From an uncultured Opitutia bacterium (GTDB lineage Bacteria > Verrucomicrobiota > Verrucomicrobiia > Opitutales > Opitutaceae), in assembly GCA_937952235.1 (NCBI GenBank), contig CALFZM010000215.1:1-8386 (forward strand): a DNA stretch of 8,386 bases. Reading direction: 5' to 3'. Of this stretch, positions 1 through 6,201 are shown in pieces. The notes under the pieces were generated by a model. That model was not told where the DNA came from and ran no database searches. It saw only the letters and a list, made by a program, of their open reading frames with translations. Made by a program: the position numbers and the translations under genes. The stretch's first letter is position 1; every line of letters begins with the position of its first letter.

Positions 1-20
1 CCCGTAGACCACCCGTCGCA

Positions 21-60
21 CTCCTCCCCCTCCCCTCTCCGTTTCTCTTCCTTCGCTTCC
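21..60 (+). promoter_or_regulatory. Polypyrimidine leader before cytochrome oxidase subunit III
   Basis: This tract lies directly against the ATG at 61. Only positions 41 and 55 are purines, so 38 of 40 bases are C or T, and there is no Shine-Dalgarno-like sequence. It includes an 11-base mirror-symmetric stretch at 23-33 (CCTCCCCCTCC). A pyrimidine-rich, unstructured leader is the kind of sequence that ribosomal protein S1 can use for initiation, but a role here is inference. A TAG at 5-7 (frame 2) could be the stop of an upstream oxidase gene; too little of it is visible to call. Confidence 0.4.
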
Positions 61-918
61 ATGAGCAGCCACGCGGCCACGGCCACCATCGATCATCACC
101 ACGACCCGACCACGTCGACGGGCATTCCGAACAAGAAGCTCCTCATGTGGACCTTCCTGGCGTCGGACTGCATGTTCTTCGGTGCGCTGATCTCGACGCA
201 TCTGATCTACCGCCTCCATCCGCCGGCCGGCGGCCTGGATCCCAAGCAGGTGTTCAGCGTCGAACTGACCTCGTTCTCCACCTTCATCCTGCTGATGTCG
301 TCGCTCATGATGGCGCTCGCCGTCACCGCGATCCAGAAGGGCAACCTGAAGAGCTGCCGGTGGTCGCTGCTGACCACGATCTTCTTCGGCATGATCTTCC
401 TCGGGTGCCAGGTGTACGAGTTCCAGCACTTCGTCCACGACAAGAAGATGACGCTGAACAACAGCATGCTCGGGACGACGTTCTACACGCTCACCGGCAC
501 GCACGGCACCCACGTCGCGATCGGCGTGCTGTGGCTCACGCTGATGTACGTACGGTCCTTCAAGCCCGCCGCCGGTTCGACGCAGCGCACGTGGTTCTCG
601 CACCAGTTGCTCCACGTCGTCGCCATCGTCGCGGTCCTCCTGCTCTCGCTGAAGGTGACCCTCGGCCTCGTGCACGCCATCCAGGTCGAGCCGACCTTCG
701 GCGCCGCCCTGGGCCTTTTCTTCAAGCACGAGTTCCTCGCCATCGCGGGCGGCCTCGCGGCCCTTGGCGCCTGCGTCTTTTTCGCCCGGCCCCGGGGCCC
801 GGTCGACTTCACGGAGCGCAACGCCATCGACGTCGAGTCGATGGGCCTCTACTGGCACTTCGTCGACATCGTCTGGATCGTGATCTTCACGGCCGTCTAC
901 CTGCTCGAGTACCTCTGA
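61..918 (+). CDS. ctaE: Cytochrome c oxidase subunit III (caa3/aa3-type haem-copper oxidase)
   Basis: This is the 285-residue inner-membrane subunit III of a haem-copper terminal oxidase, which stabilises the catalytic subunit I. The family signatures are present: a first helix with FLASDCMFF at 32-40 (usual motif S-E; here S-D), FYTLTGTHGTHVAIG at 141-155, and the C-terminal helix signature LYWHFVDIVWI at 263-273. Hydrophobic segments lie near 28-50, 70-91, 101-119, 141-164, 182-206, 215-241 and 264-283. The two at 182-241 are unusual: in typical bacterial subunit III proteins the loop joining the HGTHV helix to the YWHFVD helix is short. The N-terminus is histidine-rich (HDHHHD-like around 4-15). 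ATG at 61 is chosen because the family match begins soon after it. The gene has no Shine-Dalgarno sequence and is preceded by a polypyrimidine tract. It lies 25 bp before the subunit IV gene, in one operon. Subunits I and II are expected to the left of the window. Confidence 0.93.
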   Translation: MSSHAATATIDHHHDPTTSTGIPNKKLLMWTFLASDCMFFGALISTHLIYRLHPPAGGLDPKQVFSVELTSFSTFILLMSSLMMALAVTAIQKGNLKSCRWSLLTTIFFGMIFLGCQVYEFQHFVHDKKMTLNNSMLGTTFYTLTGTHGTHVAIGVLWLTLMYVRSFKPAAGSTQRTWFSHQLLHVVAIVAVLLLSLKVTLGLVHAIQVEPTFGAALGLFFKHEFLAIAGGLAALGACVFFARPRGPVDFTERNAIDVESMGLYWHFVDIVWIVIFTAVYLLEYL

Positions 919-943
919 TCTTCCTTTCGCCTACCGACCCGCC

Positions 944-1282
944 ATGAGCGCTCATCCTCCCGCCGCTTCCGCCGGACACCACGACGACCACGACGTCAGC
1001 AAGTTCCAGATCTACGTCCAGATCGCCCTGCTCCTCGCCGTCATCACCGGCATCGAGATCGTCGCGGTCTACCTGCCGTTCGCCAAGTGGATCCTGGTCA
1101 CGTCGCTGGTCGTGCTCTCGGTCGTGAAGTTCATGTACGTGATCTTCTACTTCATGCACCTGCGGTGGGACAAACCGTTCTGCACGATCCTGTTTTTCAT
1201 CGGTCTCATCCTCGCGACCGGCACCGTCTGGGCGCTGCTCGCCCTCTTCGGCGCCGAGGCCAGCCGGCCGCTGCCGGTCTGA
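944..1282 (+). CDS. ctaF: Cytochrome c oxidase subunit IV, small caa3-type (COX4_pro family)
   Basis: This 112-residue accessory subunit belongs to a bacterial haem-copper oxidase. It is an inner-membrane protein with three hydrophobic segments near 22-44, 48-69 and 78-104. The family-typical stretch VKFMYVIFYFMHLRWDKP ends the second helix (about 60-77). The length is normal for this family. The first 20 residues are hydrophilic and rich in His and Asp (GHHDDHD at 11-17), resembling the His-rich start of the adjacent subunit III. The gene starts 25 bp after the subunit III stop and is followed by a strong intrinsic terminator, so it is the last gene of the oxidase transcript. No Shine-Dalgarno motif precedes ATG 944. 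The symbol follows the B. subtilis caa3 naming; in other systems the gene is called coxD or cyoD-like. Confidence 0.88.
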   Translation: MSAHPPAASAGHHDDHDVSKFQIYVQIALLLAVITGIEIVAVYLPFAKWILVTSLVVLSVVKFMYVIFYFMHLRWDKPFCTILFFIGLILATGTVWALLALFGAEASRPLPV

Positions 1283-1310
1283 CGCTTCGGACCTTCCCTG
1301 CCTTTGCCCG

Positions 1311-1338
1311 AGGCGGCCGCGATCCGGCCGCCTTTTTT
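1311..1338 (+). terminator. Intrinsic terminator after the oxidase subunit operon
   Basis: A perfect 9-bp stem, AGGCGGCCG at 1311-1319 paired with CGGCCGCCT at 1325-1333, closes a CGATC loop and runs directly into a T tract (1333-1338, TTTTTT). It lies 28 bp after the subunit IV stop on the same strand. This is a textbook rho-independent terminator. It should end the transcript carrying subunits III and IV and separate them from ctaG. Confidence 0.92.
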
Positions 1339-1388
1339 ATTGGCTCCGTGCCTTCGCCTACTTCCGCTCGCCAAACCGGCCGCGACGT

Positions 1389-1416
1389 TTGCCCCCGGCG
1401 CCGGGCCGCCTATAAC
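1389..1416 (+). promoter_or_regulatory. Putative sigma-70-type promoter for ctaG
   Basis: The -10-like element TATAAC (1411-1416) matches five of six bases of TATAAT and stands out as AT-rich in very GC-rich surroundings. A weak -35-like TTGCCC (1389-1394, four of six) lies 16 bp upstream. The start of transcription would be near 1423, giving a leader of about 17 nt. Its placement between the terminator at 1311-1338 and the ctaG ATG supports the call. It was found by eye and not tested. Confidence 0.5.
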
Positions 1417-1439
1417 CGACCCGGCGTTCCCGCTTCCTC

Positions 1440-2216
1440 ATGATCGACTGGCGACACTGGCACAACGAACCCTGGCTGATCGGCGGCCTCGTCGTCCTCG
1501 GCTGGCTCTGGGCGATCCTCGCCGGCCCCCTGCGCCCCTTGCTCGCGCCCGGCGTACCCTATCCCGCCCGGCAGGCCCGCTGGTTCTACGCCGCGCTGTT
1601 CACCTTCTACCTCGCCGTGGGCTCGCCGCTCGACCAGATCGGCGAGCGCTTCCTGTTCAGCGCCCACATGGCGCAGCACCAGTTGCTGATCTACCCCGCC
1701 GCGGTCTTCTTCCTGCTGGGGATCCCGTCGTGGATGATCGACCGGGCGCTGGGAGTATCGCTGGTGCGGGTGCCGCTGGCGTTCATCACCCACCCCCTCC
1801 CCGCCACGCTCATCTATTCCCTGGTGATCGGCGTCTGGCATGTGCCGGAACTCTACGACCTCGCGCTGCGCGACAAGCTCGTGCACGTGCTCGAGCACAT
1901 CACGTTCTTCCTCGCGGCGCTCGTCTACTGGTGGCCGCTGCTGAGCCCGTCGCGCGTGCTCCCCCGCCGGAGCCACGGCGTGCAGATGCTCTATCTTCTC
2001 GGCGTCGTGATCGCGATGACGCCGGCGTTCGCCTTCATCACCTTCTCGCAGGACATCCTGTATCCCACGTACGAATTCGCCCCGCGGCTGTTTCCCAATT
2101 TCACGGCCGCCGACGATCAACTGCTCGCCGGCAGCATGATGAAGCTGGTCGGCGTCTTCATCTCGCTGGTCACGTTCGGGGTCGTCTTCTACCGCTGGTA
2201 CCAGGAGCAGAAGTAG
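1440..2216 (+). CDS. ctaG: Cytochrome c oxidase assembly factor CtaG (caa3_CtaG family)
   Basis: This 258-residue polytopic inner-membrane protein is needed for assembly of caa3-type oxidase and is thought to help deliver copper to the complex. It belongs to the Bacillus-type caa3 CtaG family, not to the Cox11-like CtaG of proteobacteria. About seven hydrophobic segments are visible (near 12-30, 46-61, 80-100, 113-132, 150-168, 181-202 and 230-251). Conserved family residues include SAHMAQHQLL at 74-83, HPLPATLIYS at 118-127, VWHVP at 132-136, VHVLEHITFF at 148-157 and the late DDQLLAGSMMK at 225-235. The several membrane-facing His and Met residues fit a metal-handling role. It lies in the same direction as the oxidase subunits but beyond their terminator, with its own candidate promoter. 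ATG 1440 is preceded by a pyrimidine-rich tract (12 of 13 bases at 1427-1439) and has no Shine-Dalgarno sequence. Confidence 0.92.
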   Translation: MIDWRHWHNEPWLIGGLVVLGWLWAILAGPLRPLLAPGVPYPARQARWFYAALFTFYLAVGSPLDQIGERFLFSAHMAQHQLLIYPAAVFFLLGIPSWMIDRALGVSLVRVPLAFITHPLPATLIYSLVIGVWHVPELYDLALRDKLVHVLEHITFFLAALVYWWPLLSPSRVLPRRSHGVQMLYLLGVVIAMTPAFAFITFSQDILYPTYEFAPRLFPNFTAADDQLLAGSMMKLVGVFISLVTFGVVFYRWYQEQK

Positions 2217-2225
2217 TCGTCCTCA

Positions 2226-2309
2226 GCGGTGGAACGGCGTGTCCTCACGCCGCTGGGTGCCGATCGACGTTTCAAGGTGAAGCAGCCTGGGGACAGGCTG
2301 CTCCACCGC
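2226..2309. repeat. REP-pair / BIME-like palindromic element in a convergent gap
   Basis: The element is bounded by a perfect 8-bp inverted repeat, GCGGTGGA (2226-2233) and TCCACCGC (2302-2309). Inside are two hairpins. The first, CGGCGTG (2235-2241) and CACGCCG (2246-2252), has a TCCT loop. The second, AGCAGCCTG (2281-2289) and CAGGCTGCT (2294-2302), has a GGGA loop (TCCC on the minus strand) and extends with GGTG (2276-2279) and CACC (2304-2307) across one mismatch. Read outward-in on opposite strands, both units show a GTGG head followed by a palindrome with centre TGTCC(T/C)CA. This is the layout of inverted REP units. It lies between the convergent ctaG and cysK stops, so it may also reduce read-through in both directions, although neither hairpin has a poly-T tail. 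Confidence 0.6.
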
Positions 2310-2327
2310 GTGGCTTCGACGAGTGGG

Positions 2328-3314
2328 TCAGGCCGTCGGCACCGGCGCGAAGAGGTCCTCGACCGAGTCGCTCTCGACGCCGATGTCGGCAAAGAGCCAT
2401 GAGGACAGGTAGCGTTCGCTGCTCGACGGGATGACGGCGACGATCTGCTTGCCCTTGTTCTCGGGCCGCTGCGCGAGCTGGAGCGCGGCCCACGCGATGG
2501 CTCCGGAGGAGATTCCCACCGGGATGCCGTCGAGCTGGTTGATCTGTTTGGAGACGGGGCCCGAGTCGGCTTCCTTCACGCGGATCACCTCGTCGTAGAT
2601 CTTCGTATTGAGGACCTGCGGCACGAAGCCGGCGCCGATGCCCTGGAGCTTGTGCGGACCCGGCTGGCCGCCGGAGAGCACCGGCGAGGCATCGGGCTCC
2701 ACGGCGACGATCTTCACGCCGGCCTTGCGGGCCTTGAGGACCTCGCCGATGCCGGTGATCGTGCCGCCAGTGCCGATGCCGGCCACGACGATGTCGACCT
2801 TGCCGTCGGTATCGCGCCAGATTTCCTCCGCTGTCGTGCGCCGGTGGATGGCCGGGTTGGAGGGATTGGCGAATTGCTGCAGGATGACGCTGTTGGGGAT
2901 CTTCGCGGCCAGCTCCTCCGCCTTGGCGATCGCCCCCTTCATGCCCTTCGGCCCCTCGGTGAGGACCAGGCGGGCGCCGAGGACCTTGAGCAGCTTGCGG
3001 CGCTCCATCGTCATGGTCTCGGGCATCGTCAGGATCAGCTTCAGCCCCCGCGCCGCCGCCACGAAGGCGAGCGCGATGCCCGTGTTGCCGGACGTGGGCT
3101 CGATGAGCACGGTCTTCGCGTTGATTTTGCCGCTCTTCAGCGCGTCGTCGATCATGGCGGCCCCGATGCGATCCTTGACGCTCGAAAGCGGGTTGAAGAA
3201 TTCGAGCTTCAGCAGCACCTCCGCCTGGGCGTTGTGTGCCGCCGCCGTGCGATTGAGCCGCACCAGGGGCGTGTTGCCGATCGTTTCCGTGATGTCGTGG
3301 TATATTTTGGCCAT
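2328..3314 (-). CDS. cysK: Cysteine synthase A (O-acetylserine sulfhydrylase, PLP-dependent)
   Basis: This cytosolic enzyme of 328 residues joins O-acetyl-L-serine with sulfide to give L-cysteine and acetate, the last step of sulfate assimilation. The fold-type II PLP features are all present. IGNTPLVRL is at 12-20. The PLP lysine is K47 within NPLSSVKDR (41-49). The substrate-binding loop PTSGNTG is at 73-79. TMPETMTMERR at 96-106 is typical of CysK. The glycine-rich phosphate loop GTGGT is at 181-185. GIGAGFVP at 225-232 follows, and the SGA that contacts the PLP ring is at 270-272. The C-terminus ERYLSSWLF (300-308) also fits CysK. The length is slightly above the usual 310-325. ATG 3314 gives the conserved start; the reading frame stays open further upstream but shows no family similarity. 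No Shine-Dalgarno precedes the start. It is divergent from an SLC13 permease, a plausible sulfate transporter, and convergent with ctaG. Confidence 0.96.
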   Translation of the reverse strand: MAKIYHDITETIGNTPLVRLNRTAAAHNAQAEVLLKLEFFNPLSSVKDRIGAAMIDDALKSGKINAKTVLIEPTSGNTGIALAFVAAARGLKLILTMPETMTMERRKLLKVLGARLVLTEGPKGMKGAIAKAEELAAKIPNSVILQQFANPSNPAIHRRTTAEEIWRDTDGKVDIVVAGIGTGGTITGIGEVLKARKAGVKIVAVEPDASPVLSGGQPGPHKLQGIGAGFVPQVLNTKIYDEVIRVKEADSGPVSKQINQLDGIPVGISSGAIAWAALQLAQRPENKGKQIVAVIPSSSERYLSSWLFADIGVESDSVEDLFAPVPTA

Positions 3315-3470
3315 GGGGGAGTGAGTTCGAGGAGCTGAATCCGGGCAGCAAGCGCTGCCGGACGCGCCAGCAAAGCGTGGCATAATTCCCGGGCGCCTGC
3401 CAACCGTAAGACAGACAGGAGGCCATTTTTCCACTCGGCGCAGCCGGAGGCGGCTGCCACGTTGCGGACG
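3315..3470. promoter_or_regulatory. Shared divergent regulatory region of cysK and the SLC13 permease
   Basis: Both genes must be transcribed outward from this 156-bp gap. The AT-rich core CATAATTC (3381-3388) could serve as a -10 element (CATAAT, 3381-3386) for the rightward permease. On the minus strand, TTGGCA (3403-3398) resembles a -35 box, but no well-spaced -10 is clear for cysK. A hairpin, GGCAGC (3344-3349) with GCTGCC (3354-3359) and an AAGC loop, lies in the likely cysK leader. No known Cys regulator site or SAM riboswitch could be recognised. GGAGG at 3446-3450 is 20 nt from the permease ATG and 11 nt from an alternative in-frame TTG. Confidence 0.4.
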
Positions 3471-5261
3471 ATGACTTGGGAAATCGCCGCCGTCCTCGCG
3501 CTCGTCGTGATCGCCATGGCGTTGTTCGTATGGGAGAAGATCCAGCCCGACGTGGTGGCGTTGTGCCTGTTCGTGGTGCTGGCGCTGAGCCAGCTCGTGC
3601 CAACGAAGGACGCGTTCGCGGTCTTCTCCAATCCCGCGCCGATCACGGTGGCGGCGATGTTCGTGCTCAGCGCCGCGCTCATCCGATGCGGTGCGCTCGA
3701 CTACCTCTCGGGCGCCTTCGAGAAGGCCGCCTTCCTGCCGTATCAGGTGGTCGTCTTCCTCCTCGTCCTGTTCGTCGCCTTCGTCTCCGCCTGGATCAAC
3801 AACACCCCGGTCGTCGTCGTGTTCGTCCCGGTCGTGCTGAGCATCTCCCGGCGCATGCGCATCCCGGCCTCGAAGTTCCTGATCCCGATCTCGTTCGCCT
3901 CGGTGCTGGGCGGCAACTGCACGCTGATCGGCACGAGCACCAACCTCGTCGTCAACGGCCTGCTGATTGACCGCGACCTGCCGGGGATCGACATGTTCGA
4001 ACTCGCCGCCGTCGGGGTCCCGGCCGCCCTCATCGGCGCGCTTTACCTGGCCCTGTGCGGCAAGCGCCTGCTCCCGGCCCGCGAGTCGCTGACGTCGATC
4101 CTCAGCGAGGAGGAACGCCGCGAGTACATGACCGAGGCCTTCGTGCCGCCCGCCTCGCCCCTGATCGGCAAGAGCCTGCGCGCAGCCGGCCTGGTCAAGG
4201 CCCGCGGATTCCGCGTCATCGAGGTGGTGCGCGACGGCGTCGCGATCCACGTCGATCCCGTGACGACCGCCCTGGAAGAGGGCGACCGGATGATCCTCGC
4301 CTGCCGGCCGTCGGGCATCGCGCACGCCCGCTCGATGCCCGGTTTCGATTTCACGGCCGAGGCCGGCCTCGAGCAGATCGCGGCCCACGAAGGCGTCGTG
4401 TTCGAGGGCGCCGTCGCCCCCAACTCCGAGATCATCGGCCAGAGCATCAGCGAGCTGAATTTCCGCCAGCGTTTCCGCGTCATCGTGCTCGCCATCCACC
4501 GCAACGGGGAAAACGTCCGCGACAAGCTCGAGACGATCCCGCTGCAGATGGGCGACATCCTGCTCATGATGGGCACCGAGCAGGCCGTGAACGAGCTGCG
4601 CAACGGCAATGACATCATCCTGTTCGACCGCCCCCCGCTGCCGTCGCTGTCGCGCCACAAGCGCATCCCGCTCGTCCTGGCCACGGTGGCGGCGGTCATC
4701 CTCGCCGAGACGCTCGACATCGTGCCGATCCATCTCGGCGCCATCGCCGGCGCGGTGCTGATGTGCCTCACCGGCTGCATCAAGCCCAAGGAGGCGTACG
4801 AATCCATCGAGTGGAACCTCCTCTTCGTGATCTTCGGCATGCTCACGCTCGGCCTCGCGATGCAGCACACCGGGGCCGCCGCCTGGCTGGCCCAGAACGT
4901 CGTCGCCGGCGTCACGCATTTCGTGAGCGGCCCCGAGAAGCCGTTCGTGATGCTGGCGTGCGTCTACCTCGTCACATTGCTGCTGACGGAGATTCTCTCC
5001 AACAACGCCGTCGCCGCGCTCATGGTGCCGATCGCAATCGGGATTGCGGGCGAGGCCGGCCTCGCCGCCCGGCCGTTCATCGTCGCCGCCACCATCGCCG
5101 CGAGCGCGGCGTTTGCCACCCCGATCGGCTACCAAACCAACACCTACATCTACGGCATCGGCGGATACAAGTTCCGCGACTTCGTGAAGGTGGGCGTGCC
5201 GCTCAACGTGCTCTGCTTCATCGCAGCCATGATCGTGATTCCCAAGGTGTGGCCGTTTTAA
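3471..5261 (+). CDS. SLC13/DASS-family anion permease with two TrkA-C (RCK_C) domains
   Basis: This 596-residue inner-membrane transporter belongs to the divalent anion:sodium symporter family, whose substrates include sulfate and dicarboxylates. The N-terminal membrane half (about 1-200) carries the hairpin-tip sequences INNTP (109-113) and GTSTNLV (154-160). The C-terminal half (about 400-596) mirrors it with LSNNA (509-513) and PIGYQTNTY (551-559), matching the internal two-fold repeat of the family. Between them, two cytoplasmic TrkA-C domains lie at about 221-290 (SPLIGKSLRAAGL, then LEEGDRMILAC) and 308-378 (SEIIGQSISEL, then LQMGDILLMMG). They probably sense a ligand and gate transport. 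Proteins of this layout include sulfate-linked transporters, and the divergent cysK favours sulfate, but the substrate is inferred. ATG 3471 is chosen because MTWEI is a typical start. A TTG at 3462, better spaced from GGAGG (3446-3450), would add three residues. Confidence 0.88.
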   Translation: MTWEIAAVLALVVIAMALFVWEKIQPDVVALCLFVVLALSQLVPTKDAFAVFSNPAPITVAAMFVLSAALIRCGALDYLSGAFEKAAFLPYQVVVFLLVLFVAFVSAWINNTPVVVVFVPVVLSISRRMRIPASKFLIPISFASVLGGNCTLIGTSTNLVVNGLLIDRDLPGIDMFELAAVGVPAALIGALYLALCGKRLLPARESLTSILSEEERREYMTEAFVPPASPLIGKSLRAAGLVKARGFRVIEVVRDGVAIHVDPVTTALEEGDRMILACRPSGIAHARSMPGFDFTAEAGLEQIAAHEGVVFEGAVAPNSEIIGQSISELNFRQRFRVIVLAIHRNGENVRDKLETIPLQMGDILLMMGTEQAVNELRNGNDIILFDRPPLPSLSRHKRIPLVLATVAAVILAETLDIVPIHLGAIAGAVLMCLTGCIKPKEAYESIEWNLLFVIFGMLTLGLAMQHTGAAAWLAQNVVAGVTHFVSGPEKPFVMLACVYLVTLLLTEILSNNAVAALMVPIAIGIAGEAGLAARPFIVAATIAASAAFATPIGYQTNTYIYGIGGYKFRDFVKVGVPLNVLCFIAAMIVIPKVWPF

Positions 5262-5372
5262 GGCCGCCCGGCCCGGTGGTGCGCTCGCGGCAGCGGCCTG
5301 GCCTTTCGCGGCGGGCGGAGCTGACGGAGCAGCGTCCTCCGACGACCCGGCCACACGAACGATAGCATTCCT
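5262..5372. other. Convergent intergenic gap with weak hairpins
   Basis: This gap lies between the stops of the SLC13 permease and the leftward metallo-hydrolase. It contains AGGCCGC (5261-5267) matched by GCGGCCT (5293-5299) across a long loop, and a small hairpin CGGAG (5325-5329) with CTCCG (5337-5341). Neither has a T tract, so no intrinsic terminator can be called. No gene or RNA is recognised here. Confidence 0.3.
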
Positions 5373-6152
5373 CTACAGCACCAACCGCAGCCCGTCGTAG
5401 GCCGGGGCCACGCCGGGCGGCAGCGCGGCGGCGAGCGCGGCGTGGTCGCTGAGATGGGTGAGGTGGGTCAACAGAGTGCGCGGCGCCGCGATCTCCCGCG
5501 CGACCGCCACCGCCTCGTCGATCGACTGGTGGGTCGGATGCGGCAGCGGGCGCAGCCCGTCGAGCACCACCACGTCGGCCCCGCGCGCGAGGTTCACCGC
5601 CTCGGCCGGCACCCGTTTGCAGTCGGTGTAGTAGACGAACTTCCGGCCCGAGCTCCGCTCGGTGAAACTCAATCCGAGCGTGTTGAGGCCGCCGTGCGGC
5701 AGCAGCGTCGACTCGATCACGCCCTGCGGCAGCTCCAGCCTCGCCGGCATCGCCACGAGCCTGAACGCCGCATATCCCTTCGAGATCGGCCGCTCGGCCA
5801 TGGCGTACGGGTACATCGCGAGCACGCGCCCCATCCCCTCCTCCGTCGTGTACACCGTGAGCGCGTGGCCGCCGAGCAGGTCGCAGAAGCGGCGGAGATC
5901 GTCCATGCCCGTGATGTGGTCCGCGTGGCCGTGGGTCAGGATGAAGAAATCCATCTGCCGGATGTTCTCACGGATGCACTGCAGGCGGAGTTCCGGGGCC
6001 GCATCGACCTGAACATGCAAGCCGTCCATCACGACATGGATCGAGGCCCGCGTGCGCTGGTTGCGCGGGTCCTTCGACGTGCACACCGCACAGTCGCAAG
6101 CGATGAGCGGCACGCCCTGCGACGTGCCCGTGCCGAGGAAGATCACCTCCAT
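5373..6152 (-). CDS. PhnP-like metallo-beta-lactamase-fold hydrolase
   Basis: This 259-residue cytosolic metal-dependent hydrolase belongs to the PhnP branch of the metallo-beta-lactamase superfamily. PhnP itself hydrolyses cyclic phosphodiesters of ribose. The N-terminal strand MEVIFLGTGTSQGVP (1-15) is typical. The cysteine cluster C19-D-C21-A-V-C24 matches the structural zinc site of PhnP. The metal motif THGHADH has H74, H76, D78 and H79. Further likely ligands are H153 (LLPHGG), D177 (YYTDC) and a histidine in LTHLTHLSDH (228-237). PHPTHQSIDEA at 204-214 is also conserved in this group as I recall it. ATG 6152 is chosen from this conserved N-terminus; the frame remains open upstream but would overlap the membrane-protein gene. 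No phosphonate (phn) genes are nearby, so the physiological substrate is unknown. It lies 49 bp downstream of the membrane-protein gene and is probably co-transcribed. Its start codon overlaps a perfect anti-Shine-Dalgarno complement. Confidence 0.87.
   Translation of the reverse strand: MEVIFLGTGTSQGVPLIACDCAVCTSKDPRNQRTRASIHVVMDGLHVQVDAAPELRLQCIRENIRQMDFFILTHGHADHITGMDDLRRFCDLLGGHALTVYTTEEGMGRVLAMYPYAMAERPISKGYAAFRLVAMPARLELPQGVIESTLLPHGGLNTLGLSFTERSSGRKFVYYTDCKRVPAEAVNLARGADVVVLDGLRPLPHPTHQSIDEAVAVAREIAAPRTLLTHLTHLSDHAALAAALPPGVAPAYDGLRLVL
6141..6152 (-). promoter_or_regulatory. Anti-Shine-Dalgarno complement overlapping the start of the metallo-hydrolase
   Basis: On the minus strand the first bases of the gene read ATGGAGGTGATC. 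GGAGGTGATC is a 10-base perfect complement of the universal 16S rRNA 3' end (GATCACCTCC), but it lies inside codons 1-4 and not 5-10 nt upstream. The 28 bases before the ATG contain no Shine-Dalgarno. The codons encode the conserved N-terminal strand (M-E-V-I), so the match may be coincidental. No suitable start codon lies just downstream of it. Confidence 0.35.
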
Positions 6153-6201
6153 GGCGGCAGCGTGCCGGGGCGCCGCGGGTTGTCGAGCGGCGGGCGAACG
6201 C

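Noticed and set aside
2276..2307. Intrinsic terminator for ctaG or cysK at the GGTGAAGCAGCCTG hairpin
   Set aside because: The stem is strong but there is no T tract following it on either strand, so it is described as a REP-like repeat and not as a canonical terminator.
1304..2434. A 376-codon plus-strand frame covering ctaG
   Set aside because: It is an Arg/Pro-rich shadow frame. The ctaG frame carries the conserved family motifs.
3341..3361. Cys-responsive riboswitch or T-box in the cysK leader
   Set aside because: There is only one short hairpin and about 150 bp of gap. No SAM-box or T-box conserved core is visible.
2328..5354. A 1008-codon open frame on the minus strand that includes cysK and runs antisense through the whole SLC13 gene
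   Set aside because: Only the cysK part resembles a protein family. The upstream part is a low-complexity Arg/Asp/Glu/His-rich shadow of a GC-rich coding gene on the other strand.
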